Shown here piece after piece: positions 1 to 17,928 of a stretch of DNA of 64,000 nt; position 1 is the stretch's first letter, and each line of letters starts with the position of its first letter. The position numbers and the translations under genes are program-made. The notes beneath the pieces are model-generated. The model was not told the DNA's origin. It ran no database searches and worked only from the letters and a program-made list of their open reading frames with translations. The stretch covers positions 1,365,001 through 1,429,000 of the forward strand of contig NC_021237.1 in assembly GCF_000397205.1 (NCBI RefSeq). The letters are read 5' to 3'. The DNA is from Pseudomonas protegens CHA0 (GTDB lineage: Bacteria > Pseudomonadota > Gammaproteobacteria > Pseudomonadales > Pseudomonadaceae).

Positions 1-125
1 CTGCCGAGTGGCGCAAAAGCGCGGCACGCATCCGCCAGCTGGATGACCTTGCACGGCGCTTGCGTCAGTTGGAAAAGCGCGTTGGGGACGTGACCCCCGG
101 CGGCAATGCTTCATCTGATGGCTGA
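1..125 (+). CDS. lpxD: LpxD C-terminus (partial)
   Basis: The window opens inside a reading frame that runs from base 3 to a TGA at 123-125. The 40 visible residues are charged and helical, with an Arg/Leu-rich stretch ([10 protein letters not shown]) and a short Gly/Ser tail. This matches the C-terminal helix of UDP-3-O-(3-hydroxyacyl)glucosamine N-acyltransferase, the third step of lipid A synthesis. The identification rests mainly on position: lpxD directly precedes fabZ-lpxA-lpxB in pseudomonads and other gammaproteobacteria. The catalytic left-handed beta helix lies outside the window. Confidence 0.75.
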   Translation, partial: AEWRKSAARIRQLDDLARRLRQLEKRVGDVTPGGNASSDG

Positions 126-234
126 TACCATTTCCATATCAAGTGTGCACAGCCGCTAGACTGCCTCCTTGATTTGCTAGAGGAGCGTGCGTTAGTCGCG
201 CGCTCCCACTCTTTACTACAGGCTTCCCCCCGAA

Positions 235-675
235 ATGATGGACATCAACGAGATTCGCGAATACTTGCCTCACCGTTACCCTTTCCTGTTGGTGGATCGG
301 GTAGTGGACCTGGATGTTGAAGGCAAGTGCATTCGTGCCTACAAGAATGTCAGCATCAATGAACCGTTCTTCAATGGTCACTTCCCTGCGCACCCGATCA
401 TGCCGGGCGTGCTGATCATCGAGGCCATGGCTCAGGCTGCGGGCATTCTCGGTTTCAAGATGCTCGACGTGAAGCCCGCCGACGGCACCCTCTATTACTT
501 CGTCGGTTCCGACAAGCTGCGCTTCCGCCAGCCGGTGCTGCCGGGCGACCAGCTGATCCTTGAAGCCAAGTTCATCAGCTGCAAGCGCCAGATCTGGAAG
601 TTCGAATGCCAGGCTTCGGTCGACGGCAAGCCGGTGTGCTCTGCCGAGATCATCTGTGCGGAACGCAAACTATGA
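235..675 (+). CDS. fabZ: 3-hydroxyacyl-ACP dehydratase FabZ
   Basis: A 146-residue hot-dog-fold dehydratase that removes water from 3-hydroxyacyl-ACP in type II fatty acid synthesis. The catalytic His is in NGHFP (H49) and the catalytic Glu is in the following helix (E63, IIEAMAQ). Length is typical of the family. Two ATGs are adjacent (235 and 238); the first is kept because Pseudomonas FabZ usually begins MMDINE. The gene lies 109 bp after lpxD and its stop codon overlaps the lpxA start (ATGA at 672-675), so fabZ and lpxA are translationally coupled. It competes with LpxA for hydroxyacyl-ACP, and pairing the two genes fits the balance between phospholipid and lipid A. Confidence 0.97.
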   Translation: MMDINEIREYLPHRYPFLLVDRVVDLDVEGKCIRAYKNVSINEPFFNGHFPAHPIMPGVLIIEAMAQAAGILGFKMLDVKPADGTLYYFVGSDKLRFRQPVLPGDQLILEAKFISCKRQIWKFECQASVDGKPVCSAEIICAERKL

Positions 676-1448
676 GTTTGATTGACCCTCGCGCAATCAT
701 CGATCCGACGGCCGTCCTGGCCGACGACGTTGAGGTTGGCCCGTGGTCGATCGTCGGCGCTGGTGTGGAAATCGGCGAGGGTACAGTGATCGGGCCCCAT
801 GTGATTCTCAAGGGCCCTACCCGGATCGGTAAGCACAACCGCATCTACCAGTTTTCGTCGGTAGGTGAGGACACGCCTGATCTGAAATACAAGGGCGAGG
901 AAACCCGCCTGGTGATCGGTGACCACAACGTGATCCGCGAAGGCGTGACCATTCACCGTGGCACCGTCCAGGATCGTTCCGAAACCACTCTGGGTGATCA
1001 CAACCTGGTCATGGCCTATGCCCACATCGGCCATGACAGCGTTATCGGCAACCACTGCATCCTGGTCAACAACACCGCCTTGGCCGGCCATGTGCATGTG
1101 GATGACTGGGCGATTCTCTCCGGTTTCACCCTGGTGCATCAGTATTGCCATATCGGCGCCCACAGCTTTTCCGGCATGGGCACCGCCATCGGCAAGGACG
1201 TGCCGGCATTCGTCACCGTATTCGGCAACCCCGCCGAAGCCCGCAGCATGAACTTCGAAGGCATGCGCCGTCGCGGCTTCAGCGAAGATGCGATCCACGC
1301 GCTGCGTCGTGCCTACAAGACGGTCTATCGCCAGGGGCTGACGGTTGATCAGGCCTTGGCCGAGCTGGCCGAGCCGGCTGCACAGTTTCCTGAAGTCGCG
1401 GTCTTTCGTGACTCGATCCAGTCCTCGACTCGCGGCATCACCCGTTAA
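672..1448 (+). CDS. lpxA: UDP-GlcNAc acyltransferase LpxA
   Basis: Catalyses the first step of lipid A synthesis, transferring a 3-hydroxyacyl chain from ACP to UDP-N-acetylglucosamine in the cytoplasm. The 258 residues begin MSLIDPRA. The N-terminal two thirds are hexapeptide repeats ([IV]-G-x-x-x-x pattern) forming a left-handed beta helix; the catalytic His is in AHIGHD (H121). The ATG at 672 overlaps the fabZ stop and gives the normal family length; an in-frame upstream start would add an unrelated N-terminal extension inside fabZ. lpxB follows two bases after the stop, so the genes form one operon. Confidence 0.97.
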   Translation: MSLIDPRAIIDPTAVLADDVEVGPWSIVGAGVEIGEGTVIGPHVILKGPTRIGKHNRIYQFSSVGEDTPDLKYKGEETRLVIGDHNVIREGVTIHRGTVQDRSETTLGDHNLVMAYAHIGHDSVIGNHCILVNNTALAGHVHVDDWAILSGFTLVHQYCHIGAHSFSGMGTAIGKDVPAFVTVFGNPAEARSMNFEGMRRRGFSEDAIHALRRAYKTVYRQGLTVDQALAELAEPAAQFPEVAVFRDSIQSSTRGITR

Positions 1449-1450
1449 TC

Positions 1451-2575
1451 ATGAGCACTCTGCGTATTGCGCTGGTGGCTGGCGAAGCCTCCGGCGACAT
1501 TCTCGGCGCCGGTTTGATGCGAGCTCTCAAGGCTCAGCACCCGGCCGTCGAATTCATAGGGGTCGGTGGTCCGCTGATGGAGGCCGAAGGCCTTGTTTCC
1601 TACTTCCCCATGGAGCGCCTGGCGGTCATGGGGCTGGTAGAGGTGCTTGGGCGCCTGCGTGAGCTGCTGGCTCGACGCAAGAAGCTGATCCAGACCCTGA
1701 TTGCTGAAAAGCCGGATGTGTTTATCGGTATCGATGCCCCGGATTTCACCCTGAATATCGAACTCAAGCTGCGTCAGGCCGGGATCAAGACCGTGCACTA
1801 CGTCAGCCCTTCGGTCTGGGCCTGGCGGCAGAAGCGGGTGCTGAAGATCCGCGAAGGCTGCGACCTGATGCTGACCCTGTTCCCCTTCGAAGCCCGCTTC
1901 TATGAAGAGAAGGGGGTACCGGTGAAGTTCGTCGGTCACTCTCTGGCCGATGCCATTCCGCTGGAGGCCGACCGAGCCGCTGCACGCGCGGAGCTGGGGT
2001 TGCCAGAAGGGCCGTTGGTGGCCTTGATGCCCGGTAGTCGCGGTGGCGAAGTAGGGCGCCTGGGCGCCTTGTTCCTCGATGCCGCTCAGCGCCTGCGGGC
2101 CATGCGCCCCGGCGTGCGTTTCATCATGCCTTGCGCCAGCCCGGAGCGGCGGGTCCAGCTGGAGCAGTTGCTGGCCAATCGTGATCTGCCACTGACGTTG
2201 CTCGATGGCCAGTCCCACAAGGCGCTGGCTGCTTGCGATGCGGTGTTGATCGCCTCCGGTACCGCGACCCTGGAAGCCTTGCTCTACAAGCGCCCGATGG
2301 TCGTGGCTTACCGCCTGGCGCCGCTGACGTTCTGGATTCTCAAGCGCATGGTCAAGAGCCCGTACATTTCCCTGCCGAACCTGCTGGCCCAGCGCCTCCT
2401 GGTGCCTGAGCTGCTGCAGGACGATGCCACGGCCGATGCTCTGGCCCAGACCTTGTCGCCGCTGATCGAAGGTGGTGAAGAGCAGACTCGCGGCTTTGAC
2501 GAGATCCACCGAACCTTGCGTCGCGACGCATCCAACCAGGCCGCGCAAGCCGTGCTTGGGCTGATCGGCAAATGA
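1451..2575 (+). CDS. lpxB: Lipid-A-disaccharide synthase LpxB
   Basis: A GT19 glycosyltransferase that condenses 2,3-diacylglucosamine-1-phosphate with UDP-diacylglucosamine to make the lipid A disaccharide. The protein has 374 residues with the N-terminal GEASGD motif (residues 11-16), a central SPSVWAWR motif and a C-terminal nucleotide-binding half (SGTATLEAL). It starts two bases after lpxA and its stop overlaps an ATG at 2572 (ATGA), tying it to the next gene, rnhB. This linkage is standard in Pseudomonas. Confidence 0.96.
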   Translation: MSTLRIALVAGEASGDILGAGLMRALKAQHPAVEFIGVGGPLMEAEGLVSYFPMERLAVMGLVEVLGRLRELLARRKKLIQTLIAEKPDVFIGIDAPDFTLNIELKLRQAGIKTVHYVSPSVWAWRQKRVLKIREGCDLMLTLFPFEARFYEEKGVPVKFVGHSLADAIPLEADRAAARAELGLPEGPLVALMPGSRGGEVGRLGALFLDAAQRLRAMRPGVRFIMPCASPERRVQLEQLLANRDLPLTLLDGQSHKALAACDAVLIASGTATLEALLYKRPMVVAYRLAPLTFWILKRMVKSPYISLPNLLAQRLLVPELLQDDATADALAQTLSPLIEGGEEQTRGFDEIHRTLRRDASNQAAQAVLGLIGK

Positions 2576-2592
2576 CTGTGAGTAACCCGAAA

Positions 2593-3225
2593 ATGCAAAT
2601 GGGCCTGGATTTCACCCTGGTGGCGGACGCCGAGGACCTGGTGGCCGGGGTCGATGAGGTCGGCCGCGGCCCTTTGTGTGGTGCAGTGGTCACCGCGGCA
2701 GTGATTCTCGACCCGACGCGGCCGATTCTCGGCCTCAACGATTCGAAGAAGCTCACCGAAGCCCGGCGCGAGAAGCTGTTCGACGAAATCTGCGAGAAAG
2801 CCCTGAGCTGGTGCATCGCCCGGGCTGAGGTCGAGGAAATCGACGAGCTGAATATCCTCCATGCCACCATGTTGGCCATGCAGCGCGCAGTGGAGGGGCT
2901 GAGTGTGACCCCGAAGCTGGCGATGATCGATGGCAACCGTTGCCCGAAGCTGGCGATGCCGGCTGAAGCGGTGGTCAAGGGCGATAGCAAGGTTCCGGCG
3001 ATTGCCGCGGCATCGATCCTGGCCAAGGTCAGCCGTGACCGAGAAATGGCCGCTTTCGAGCTGATCTATCCGGGATATGGCATCGGTGGCCACAAGGGCT
3101 ACCCGACCCCGGTGCATCTGGAAGCCCTGGCCCGCCTGGGGCCGACACCGATTCACCGGCGCTCTTTCGCTCCGGTGCGGCAAGCCTACGAAGCCCGCGA
3201 GGCGCTGGGCGAGATTCAGTCCTGA
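2593..3225 (+). CDS. rnhB: Ribonuclease HII
   Basis: Removes ribonucleotides and RNA primers from RNA-DNA hybrids. The signature DEVGRG is at residues 21-26, counting from the ATG at 2593, and supplies two of the acidic metal ligands; MIDGN and the [10 protein letters not shown] segment follow the RNase HII pattern. The frame is open from an upstream ATG at 2572 that overlaps the lpxB stop, which would add seven residues. I prefer 2593 because family members begin close to MQxGLDF, but 2572 is possible through translational coupling. A terminator-like hairpin follows at 3243. Confidence 0.94.
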   Translation: MQMGLDFTLVADAEDLVAGVDEVGRGPLCGAVVTAAVILDPTRPILGLNDSKKLTEARREKLFDEICEKALSWCIARAEVEEIDELNILHATMLAMQRAVEGLSVTPKLAMIDGNRCPKLAMPAEAVVKGDSKVPAIAAASILAKVSRDREMAAFELIYPGYGIGGHKGYPTPVHLEALARLGPTPIHRRSFAPVRQAYEAREALGEIQS

Positions 3226-3242
3226 GGCTGATGTTTTAGTCG

Positions 3243-3272
3243 AGGCCCGGTACAATCCGGGCCTTGTTGTTT
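3243..3272 (+). terminator. Probable terminator after rnhB
   Basis: A perfect 8-bp stem (AGGCCCGG paired with CCGGGCCT) with a six-base loop TACAAT, followed by a T-rich tail interrupted by G. It lies in the 69-bp gap between rnhB and dnaE. It may only partly stop transcription because the tail is not a clean T run. Confidence 0.6.
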
Positions 3273-3294
3273 TCGCGCTTATTACAGGATCACT

Positions 3295-6816
<3,522 letters not shown>

Positions 6817-6955
6817 CGGTGAGGTGCCATCATTGCGCCTCATCGTCACTTGAATTTTTAATCTCGACCTCAACGCGTCCGTCCCTTAAGGTAGGGCGCG
6901 AATAGACAACCGGCCGGCCCAAGCTCCCTTGGACGTCGAGCCCAGACGGACGCCT

Positions 6956-7903
6956 ATGAACCCGAATTTTCTTGATTTCGAACAGCCGATCGCCGACCTG
7001 CAAGCCAAGATCGAAGAGTTGCGCTTGGTCGGTAATGACAATTCGCTGAATATCGGCGATGAGATTTCCCGCCTGCAGGACAAGAGCAACACCCTGACCG
7101 AGGACATCTTCGGCAAGCTCACCAGCTGGCAGATCGCACGTCTGGCGCGGCACCCGCGTCGCCCGTACACCCTGGACTACATCCAGCACATCTTCACCGA
7201 GTTCGACGAGCTGCATGGCGATCGCCACTTCTCCGACGACGCCGCCATCGTAGGCGGCGTTGCTCGCCTGGACGAGCAGCCGGTGATGATCATCGGTCAC
7301 CAAAAGGGCCGCGAAGTACGCGAGAAGGTCCGCCGCAACTTCGGCATGCCGCGTCCGGAAGGTTACCGCAAGGCCTGCCGCCTGATGGAAATGGCCGAGC
7401 GCTTCAAGATGCCGATCCTGACCTTCATCGACACCCCGGGCGCTTATCCGGGTATCGACGCTGAAGAGCGCAACCAGAGCGAAGCCATTGCCTGGAACCT
7501 GCGAGTCATGGCGCGCCTGAAGACCCCGATCATCGCCACCGTGATCGGTGAAGGTGGTTCTGGCGGTGCCTTGGCCATTGGCGTTTGCGACCAACTTAAC
7601 ATGCTGCAGTACTCCACTTACGCGGTGATCTCGCCGGAAGGCTGTGCCTCGATCCTGTGGAAAACCTCGGAAAAGGCCGCTGATGCCGCCGAAGCAATGG
7701 GCATCACCGCCGAGCGCCTGAAAGGCCTGGGTATTGTCGACAAGGTCATCGGCGAGCCATTGGGCGGCGCCCATCGTGATCCAGCCGCCGCGGCTGCCTC
7801 GATCCGTGCCGAACTCAGCTCGCAGCTGGCCATGCTCAAGGAAATGGATAACGACACCCTGTTGGCCCGTCGTTATGACCGCCTGATGAGCTACGGTCTC
7901 TGA
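6956..7903 (+). CDS. accA: Acetyl-CoA carboxylase carboxyltransferase alpha subunit
   Basis: Forms the carboxyltransferase with AccD, moving the carboxyl group from biotin on AccB to acetyl-CoA to give malonyl-CoA. The 315-residue protein has the crotonase-type carboxyltransferase core with [10 protein letters not shown] and [11 protein letters not shown] motifs. The frame is open from a TTG at 6929, but the ATG at 6956 ([10 protein letters not shown]) is the conserved start. The gap from dnaE (139 bp) probably holds its promoter. A long perfect hairpin follows at 7951. Confidence 0.97.
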   Translation: MNPNFLDFEQPIADLQAKIEELRLVGNDNSLNIGDEISRLQDKSNTLTEDIFGKLTSWQIARLARHPRRPYTLDYIQHIFTEFDELHGDRHFSDDAAIVGGVARLDEQPVMIIGHQKGREVREKVRRNFGMPRPEGYRKACRLMEMAERFKMPILTFIDTPGAYPGIDAEERNQSEAIAWNLRVMARLKTPIIATVIGEGGSGGALAIGVCDQLNMLQYSTYAVISPEGCASILWKTSEKAADAAEAMGITAERLKGLGIVDKVIGEPLGGAHRDPAAAAASIRAELSSQLAMLKEMDNDTLLARRYDRLMSYGL

Positions 7904-7950
7904 TCGAGCGCTGCTCCCCCTTGTAGGGGTACGCTCGTTCGCGACCCAGG

Positions 7951-7985
7951 CGCCGCCATCGATTCGATGGCGGCGTTGTTGCTTA
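7951..7985 (+). terminator. Hairpin after accA
   Basis: A long perfect stem (CGCCGCCATCGA with its complement) followed by GTTGTTGCTT. It sits in the accA-tilS gap and probably ends accA transcripts, although the tail is not a pure T run. Confidence 0.55.
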
Positions 7986-8036
7986 TGCGGGCAAGCAGTA
8001 CGCCACCCGGCCGCTCCTACAGGTCTTGAACACGTC

Positions 8037-9353
8037 ATGAACGCTCTCTGCGCCAAACTACTGCACAGCCTCGCGCCCTGGCGTGACTCCAGGAGTTGGC
8101 GCGTGGCTTTCTCCGGTGGCCTGGATTCCACCGTCCTGTTGCATCTGCTCGCCGAGCTGGCGCAGCACCATCGCCTTCCTCCACTTTCGGCTGTGCATAT
8201 CCATCATGGACTTCAGGCTGCGGCCGACGCCTGGCCGGAGCATTGTCAGGCCTTCTGTGATGCGCTGGGGGTGCCGCTGCAGGTGCTTCGCGTCCAGGTG
8301 CCAGCGGGTGCCAGCCTGGAGCGCGCCGCCCGCGAGGCACGCTATGGCGCTTTCGCGCGGCTCACGGCGAGCACTGAAGTGCTGCTGACGGCGCAGCATC
8401 GTGACGACCAGGCGGAAACGCTGCTGTTTCGCCTGCTGCGCGGTGCCGGAGTCAGGGGCTTGTCGGCAATGCCGTCAGCGCGGCCGTTGGGTGACGGGCA
8501 CCTGCTGCGACCCTTGCTTGATGTGTCACGTGCCGAACTGCAGTGCTACGCCGCGGAGCATCAGTTGAGCTGGGTCGAAGACCCATCCAACGCCGATCAT
8601 CAGTATTCGCGCAATTACCTGCGCCACCAGGTCATGCCGGCGATCACCGCGCGCTGGCCCCAGGCGGCACTCAGCATGAGCCGCAGCGCCGCGCACTTGA
8701 ATGAAGCCCAGGGCCTGCTCGATGAGCTGGCGATCATGGATCTGGATGCAGCCCGCGGTGCTAGCGTCTGGCCCTGGCTGGATCTGCCCTCACTGGCCCT
8801 GGCACCTTTGCAGTCTTTGTCGGGCGCGCGCCAACGCAATGCCTTGAGCCATTGGTTGAGCCGGTTTGGCCGTCTGCCGGATACCGATCACTGGCGCGGC
8901 TGGGACAGCCTGCGAGATGCGGGTGCCGAAGGGCGACCGGTTTGGCGTTTGGCCGATGGCGATTTGCATCGTGCGGCAGGGCGAGTCTGGTGGCTGTCCG
9001 GCAGCTGGCTGCAACCGGTCGACGGACGGTTGCAGTGGCTCGATCCGCAAAAGCCCTTGCATCTGCCGGGCAACGGTCAGGTGTCGTTCCCTGGGCCAGT
9101 GCCGACCGGGTCGCTGCATATCCGCTATCGCCAGGGGGGCGAGATCATGCACCTGGCCGGCCGCGGCCATCGGGACTTGAAGCGTTTGCTCAATGAAAGC
9201 GGGCTGCCGGGTTTCGTCCGTGGCAGATTGCCGCTGCTGTATCAGGACGACCGCTTGCTCGCGGTGGCGAACCTGCCGGCACTTGCGACAAACCCCCAGG
9301 GTGGCTGGCCATTGCAATGGCTGCCACCAACCAGCGATCAAGGTTTGAGCTGA
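8037..9353 (+). CDS. tilS: tRNA(Ile)-lysidine synthase TilS
   Basis: Modifies C34 of tRNA-Ile(CAU) to lysidine using ATP and lysine, changing its amino acid identity and codon specificity to AUA. The 438 residues carry the N-type ATP pyrophosphatase P-loop SGGLDST (residues 26-32), the HHGLQ segment, then the TilS substrate-binding and C-terminal domains, including LKRLLNESGLPGFVRGRLPL near the C-terminus. Length is normal for Pseudomonas. The gene sits between accA and pyrG, as in other pseudomonads. Confidence 0.95.
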   Translation: MNALCAKLLHSLAPWRDSRSWRVAFSGGLDSTVLLHLLAELAQHHRLPPLSAVHIHHGLQAAADAWPEHCQAFCDALGVPLQVLRVQVPAGASLERAAREARYGAFARLTASTEVLLTAQHRDDQAETLLFRLLRGAGVRGLSAMPSARPLGDGHLLRPLLDVSRAELQCYAAEHQLSWVEDPSNADHQYSRNYLRHQVMPAITARWPQAALSMSRSAAHLNEAQGLLDELAIMDLDAARGASVWPWLDLPSLALAPLQSLSGARQRNALSHWLSRFGRLPDTDHWRGWDSLRDAGAEGRPVWRLADGDLHRAAGRVWWLSGSWLQPVDGRLQWLDPQKPLHLPGNGQVSFPGPVPTGSLHIRYRQGGEIMHLAGRGHRDLKRLLNESGLPGFVRGRLPLLYQDDRLLAVANLPALATNPQGGWPLQWLPPTSDQGLS

Positions 9354-12110
<2,757 letters not shown>

Positions 12111-12145
12111 AACCGATTTCTCCGGTAAAGTACCGCACGATTATT

Positions 12146-12167
12146 GCTCAGGCCCCCGGGCCTGAGC
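12146..12167 (+). terminator. Strong hairpin between kdsA and eno
   Basis: A perfect 10-bp inverted repeat (GCTCAGGCCC and its complement) with a two-base centre, in the 155-bp kdsA-eno gap. The following CTTATCG is a weak T tract, so it may attenuate rather than stop read-through. Confidence 0.5.
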
Positions 12168-12214
12168 CTTATCGTCTGCAAGACTGCCCGCTTTCCCCGC
12201 CTTGCCGACGGTAA

Positions 12215-13555
<1,341 letters not shown>

Positions 13556-13591
13556 GCAGTAGATGGTAAAAAGACACCGGATTGTGTCGGG

Positions 13592-13614
13592 AAAATCGCT
13601 ACAGCGAGTTTTTT
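13592..13614 (+). terminator. Probable eno terminator
   Basis: An A-rich/T-rich flanked small stem (ATCGCT with AGCGA) ending in six Ts, just downstream of the eno stop. A second T-less hairpin lies at 13642-13662. Confidence 0.5.
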
Positions 13615-13727
13615 GCCACTAATCTGATGCCTTAAGAGCACAAGCCTGGGTCTTCCAGGCTTCGTGCTATCAGTAGGTCCGAAGTTGTTGGCATGGCTGT
13701 CTTTTTTCACTGGATACCCGATATTCG

Positions 13728-14006
13728 ATGCGCAGTCCCAATTGGTTGTTCCTGGTCTTGCTCTTGCTGCTGGCTGGCTTGCAGTACCGCCTGTGGGTGG
13801 GGAACGGCAGCTTGGCCCAGGTTGCTGACCTGACTCAGCAGATTGCCGACCAGCACGCTGAAAACGAGCGTTTGCTGGAACGAAATCGCGTACTCGATGC
13901 GGAAGTCATGGAGCTGAAAAAAGGCATGGAGACCGTGGAAGAACGGGCTCGCCACGAGTTGGGTATGGTCAAGGAGGGTGAAACCCTCTACCAGTTGGCC
14001 CAATGA
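13728..14006 (+). CDS. ftsB: Cell division protein FtsB
   Basis: A small bitopic divisome protein linking FtsQ and FtsL. The 92 residues start with a cytoplasmic MRSPN, one hydrophobic membrane segment (about residues 6-20), and then a coiled coil rich in Gln/Glu/Leu (about 28-65) ending in RARHELGMVKEGE, the typical FtsB periplasmic motif. Its place directly after eno and overlapping ispD by four bases is the standard gammaproteobacterial arrangement. Confidence 0.94.
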   Translation: MRSPNWLFLVLLLLLAGLQYRLWVGNGSLAQVADLTQQIADQHAENERLLERNRVLDAEVMELKKGMETVEERARHELGMVKEGETLYQLAQ

Positions 14007-14710
14007 GCGACGTATTGCCGGCCTTCTGGGCCGTGATTCCTGCCGCGGGCGTTGGTGCCCGCATGGCCGCGGACCGCCCCAAGCAGTACCTGCAACTGGG
14101 TGGACGCACAATTCTTGAACACAGCCTGGGCTGCTTTCTCGACCACCCCGGGCTCAAGGGGCTGGTGGTCAGCCTGGCGGTTGATGATCCTTACTGGCCG
14201 GCCCTGGCTTGCGCCCATGATTCGCGGATCCAGCGGGTCGAAGGTGGTGCTGAGCGTTCCGGCTCGGTGCTCAATGCCTTGCTCCATCTGCATGCCCAGG
14301 GCGCAGCCGATGACGACTGGGTGCTGGTTCACGATGCCGCCCGGCCCAATCTTTCCCGGGATGACCTGGACAAACTGCTGGGTGAGTTGATGGATGACCC
14401 GGTGGGGGGGCTGCTCGCAGTTCCGGCCCGGGACACCCTGAAACGTGTGGACAAGCACGGTCGAGTGCTGGAAACCGTTGACCGCAGTTTGATCTGGCAA
14501 GCCTACACACCGCAGATGTTCCGCCTCGGTGCCCTGCATCGGGCCCTGGCCGACAGCCTGGTGGCCGATGTGGCGATTACCGATGAAGCTTCGGCGATGG
14601 AATGGGCCGGCCAGGCGCCGCGCCTGATCGAAGGCCGCTCGGATAACCTCAAGGTCACCCGTCCCGAAGACCTGGAATGGTTGCGCCAGCGCTGGTCCAA
14701 CCGCCGCTGA
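14003..14710 (+). CDS. ispD: MEP cytidylyltransferase IspD
   Basis: Transfers CMP to 2-C-methyl-D-erythritol 4-phosphate in the MEP isoprenoid pathway. The 235-residue protein has the N-terminal nucleotide-binding motif IPAAGVGARM and PKQYL, and the later VHDAARP and DEASAMEW segments of the family. It overlaps ftsB (ATGA). The next MEP enzyme, ispF, lies 3.2 kb away and is separated by the LysR/adhC/fghA insertion; in many bacteria the two are adjacent. Confidence 0.96.
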   Translation: MSDVLPAFWAVIPAAGVGARMAADRPKQYLQLGGRTILEHSLGCFLDHPGLKGLVVSLAVDDPYWPALACAHDSRIQRVEGGAERSGSVLNALLHLHAQGAADDDWVLVHDAARPNLSRDDLDKLLGELMDDPVGGLLAVPARDTLKRVDKHGRVLETVDRSLIWQAYTPQMFRLGALHRALADSLVADVAITDEASAMEWAGQAPRLIEGRSDNLKVTRPEDLEWLRQRWSNRR

Positions 14711-14789
14711 CTGCTGGCTTGCGCTGCACCTTGTATCCGCTGGTGCAGGCTGCGAACGACTCGGAAGGAGGCGCCGCTCTTGAGGCCCT

Positions 14790-14834
14790 GAAGGCCCTGC
14801 GGGCCTTGTCACAGCCTGCGGCAGCAGCTACAGG
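14790..14834. repeat. Dispersed REP-like repeat, copy 1
   Basis: About 45 bp containing a hairpin (AAGGCCCTGCGGGCCTT) followed by CAGCCTGCGGCAGC and GCTACAGG. A closely matching copy lies at 54164-54209, 39 kb away. The layout fits the short palindromic extragenic repeats common in P. fluorescens genomes. Its last bases overlap the 3' end of the minus-strand LysR gene. Confidence 0.7.
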
Positions 14835-15727
14835 TCGCGGTACTCCGGGCGCTGCGCCAGCCCTTGTTTCAGATAATCCACCAGCTTGCGCACTTTCGGT
14901 GACAGGTGCCGTTGCTGCGGGTACAGCGCCCAGACTGCGGTGTTGGGCGGTTGGTGAGCTTCCAGCAAGGAAATCAGCGTACCGTTCTGCAGGTGCTCCA
15001 GGACGTAGTAGTCCGGCAACTGGCACAGCCCTACCCCTTGCAAGGCCGCATCCAGCACCGCCTGCCCGCTGTTGCAGCGCCAATTACCCTGCACCCGTTG
15101 CGAAAATTCGCGCCCATCCAGTTCTAATTGCCAGATATCCGAGCTGCCGATCAGGCAGTTGTGCCGGCTCAACTCCGACAGGCTGTGTGGGCGTCCATAA
15201 CGTTCCAGGTAGGAGGGCGAGGCGCATAGGTACATGCGGCGTGGGGCCAGGCGAGTGGCGACCAGGCGCGAGTCCTGCAGGCGCCCAAGGCGAATCGCCA
15301 GGTCCAGCCCTTCATGCACCAGATCCAGGGGGCGGTTGCTGAGCTCTATATCCACCCGCAACTGCGGATAAAGGCTCATGAACCGGGTAACCAGGGGCAC
15401 GATAAAGCGCTCGCCGTAGGCCACTGCACAGGTCATGCGCAGCATTCCCTTGGGCTCGCTGGTCAGGTCGCCTACGGCCCGCAGGGCCTCCTCGCGACCA
15501 TCCTGCAGACGTTGGCAATGCTGGAGAAAGGTCTGCCCGGCCTCGGTCAGGGTCACCCGGCGGGTACTGCGATACAGCAGGCGAGTCTGCAAGCGCTCCT
15601 CAAGCCGTGCCACCTGACGGCTGATATGGGACGAAGAGACCCCCAGGCGCTCGGCGGCAGCGGTGAACTGGCTGCATTCGGCGACCGCGACAAATTCGTC
15701 GATACCTTCCCAACGGTTGTCATTCAT
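14828..15727 (-). CDS. LysR-family transcriptional regulator
   Basis: A 299-residue LysR protein. The N-terminal winged helix-turn-helix covers about residues 8-65 (FVAVAECSQFTAAAERLGVSS, then SHISRQVARLEERL); the rest is the type 2 periplasmic-binding-like effector domain. It is transcribed away from adhC across a 104-bp shared promoter region, so it probably controls that gene, and the P. aeruginosa locus has an equivalent arrangement. The effector is unknown. The 3' end runs into a REP-like repeat. Confidence 0.88.
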   Translation of the reverse strand: MNDNRWEGIDEFVAVAECSQFTAAAERLGVSSSHISRQVARLEERLQTRLLYRSTRRVTLTEAGQTFLQHCQRLQDGREEALRAVGDLTSEPKGMLRMTCAVAYGERFIVPLVTRFMSLYPQLRVDIELSNRPLDLVHEGLDLAIRLGRLQDSRLVATRLAPRRMYLCASPSYLERYGRPHSLSELSRHNCLIGSSDIWQLELDGREFSQRVQGNWRCNSGQAVLDAALQGVGLCQLPDYYVLEHLQNGTLISLLEAHQPPNTAVWALYPQQRHLSPKVRKLVDYLKQGLAQRPEYRDL

Positions 15728-16944
<1,217 letters not shown>

Positions 16945-16948
16945 GAGC

Positions 16949-17019
16949 AGCGGCAAGCGGCAAGCCACAGGCGCCAAGCGGGAGTTCCGCTTGCGGCCCA
17001 TGGCTTGCGGCGTGCCGCT
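16949..17019. repeat. Nested inverted repeat between frmA and fghA
   Basis: The outer arms (AGCGGCAAGCGGCAAGCCAC and the imperfect complement ending at 17019) enclose an inner perfect stem CAAGCGG/CCGCTTG. The unit fills almost the entire intergenic spacer. It resembles extragenic palindromic repeats of Pseudomonas and could form a stable RNA hairpin affecting the frmA/fghA ratio. Confidence 0.65.
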
Positions 17020-17030
17020 GGAGGTCTGCC

Positions 17031-17876
17031 ATGAGTCTGGAAAACCTTTCCTGCCAGAAAAGCTTCGGCGGCTGGCATAAACGCTATAAGCATCATTCCC
17101 GGGTGCTGGGCTGTGACATGGTGTTCGCCGTGTATTTGCCGCCCCAGGCCGAACAGGGCGGCAAGCTGCCGGTGCTTTACTGGTTGTCCGGCCTGACCTG
17201 TACCGACGAGAACTTCATGCACAAGGCCGGGGCTCAACGCATGGCTGCCGAGCTGGGCTTGATCATCGTCGCTCCGGATACCAGCCCGCGTGGCCCCGGC
17301 GTGCCCGGTGACCCGGACGGTGCCTGGGATTTCGGTCTGGGTGCCGGGTTCTACCTGAACGCGACGCAGGAGCCCTGGGTCCAGCATTACCGGATGCACG
17401 ATTATGTGGTGAACGAGCTGCCGGAGCTGGTGGAGGCGCATTTTCCCGCTTCGCACAAGCGTGGGATCAGCGGGCACTCCATGGGCGGTCACGGGGCATT
17501 GGTGTGCGCGCTGCGTAATCCGGGGCGCTATCAGTCGGTTTCGGCCTTCGCTCCCATCAGCAACCCGATGGATTGCCCCTGGGGGCAGAAGGCGTTTTCC
17601 CGTTACCTGGGGGAGGAACGCTCACGCTGGCGCGAGTGGGATGCCAGCGTGCTGATCGCCGAAGTCACCGAGAAGCTGCCGTTGCTGGTGGATCAGGGGG
17701 ATCGTGACGACTTCCTTGCCGGTCAGCTCAAGCCTGAAGTGCTGCAGCAAGCGGCAAAGAATGCCGGGCATGAGCTGACGTTGCGGATGCAGCCGGGGTA
17801 CGACCACAGCTACTTCTTTATCGCCAGTTTCATAGACGACCACTTGCAGCACCATGCACGTGCTCTTAACGCCTAA
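17031..17876 (+). CDS. fghA: S-formylglutathione hydrolase
   Basis: A serine esterase that hydrolyses S-formylglutathione to formate and glutathione, the step after FrmA. The 281-residue alpha/beta hydrolase carries the nucleophile Ser150 in GHSMGGHGA, with Asp and His in the C-terminal part (QGDRDDFL, GYDHSYFF). The ATG at 17031 follows a good ribosome site (GGAGG). The frame is open further upstream through the repeat, but those residues are not family-like. Confidence 0.95.
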   Translation: MSLENLSCQKSFGGWHKRYKHHSRVLGCDMVFAVYLPPQAEQGGKLPVLYWLSGLTCTDENFMHKAGAQRMAAELGLIIVAPDTSPRGPGVPGDPDGAWDFGLGAGFYLNATQEPWVQHYRMHDYVVNELPELVEAHFPASHKRGISGHSMGGHGALVCALRNPGRYQSVSAFAPISNPMDCPWGQKAFSRYLGEERSRWREWDASVLIAEVTEKLPLLVDQGDRDDFLAGQLKPEVLQQAAKNAGHELTLRMQPGYDHSYFFIASFIDDHLQHHARALNA

Positions 17877-17899
17877 TACCTGCCAAAGCAGGTAGAATC

Positions 17900-17928
17900 A
17901 CGCCCTGACTTTTTCGGGGCGTTTTTTT
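17900..17928 (+). terminator. Terminator abutting the ispF start
   Basis: A stem ACGCCCTGA/TCGGGGCGT followed by seven Ts at 17922-17928, with the ispF ATG at 17929. A second small perfect hairpin (ACCTGC/GCAGGT) lies at 17878-17893. The position suggests termination of the frmA-fghA transcript, but it leaves almost no leader for ispF. Confidence 0.75.

Noticed and set aside
13642..13662. Perfect 8-bp hairpin before ftsB
   Set aside because: No T tract; could be leader structure only, and the eno terminator is better placed at 13592.
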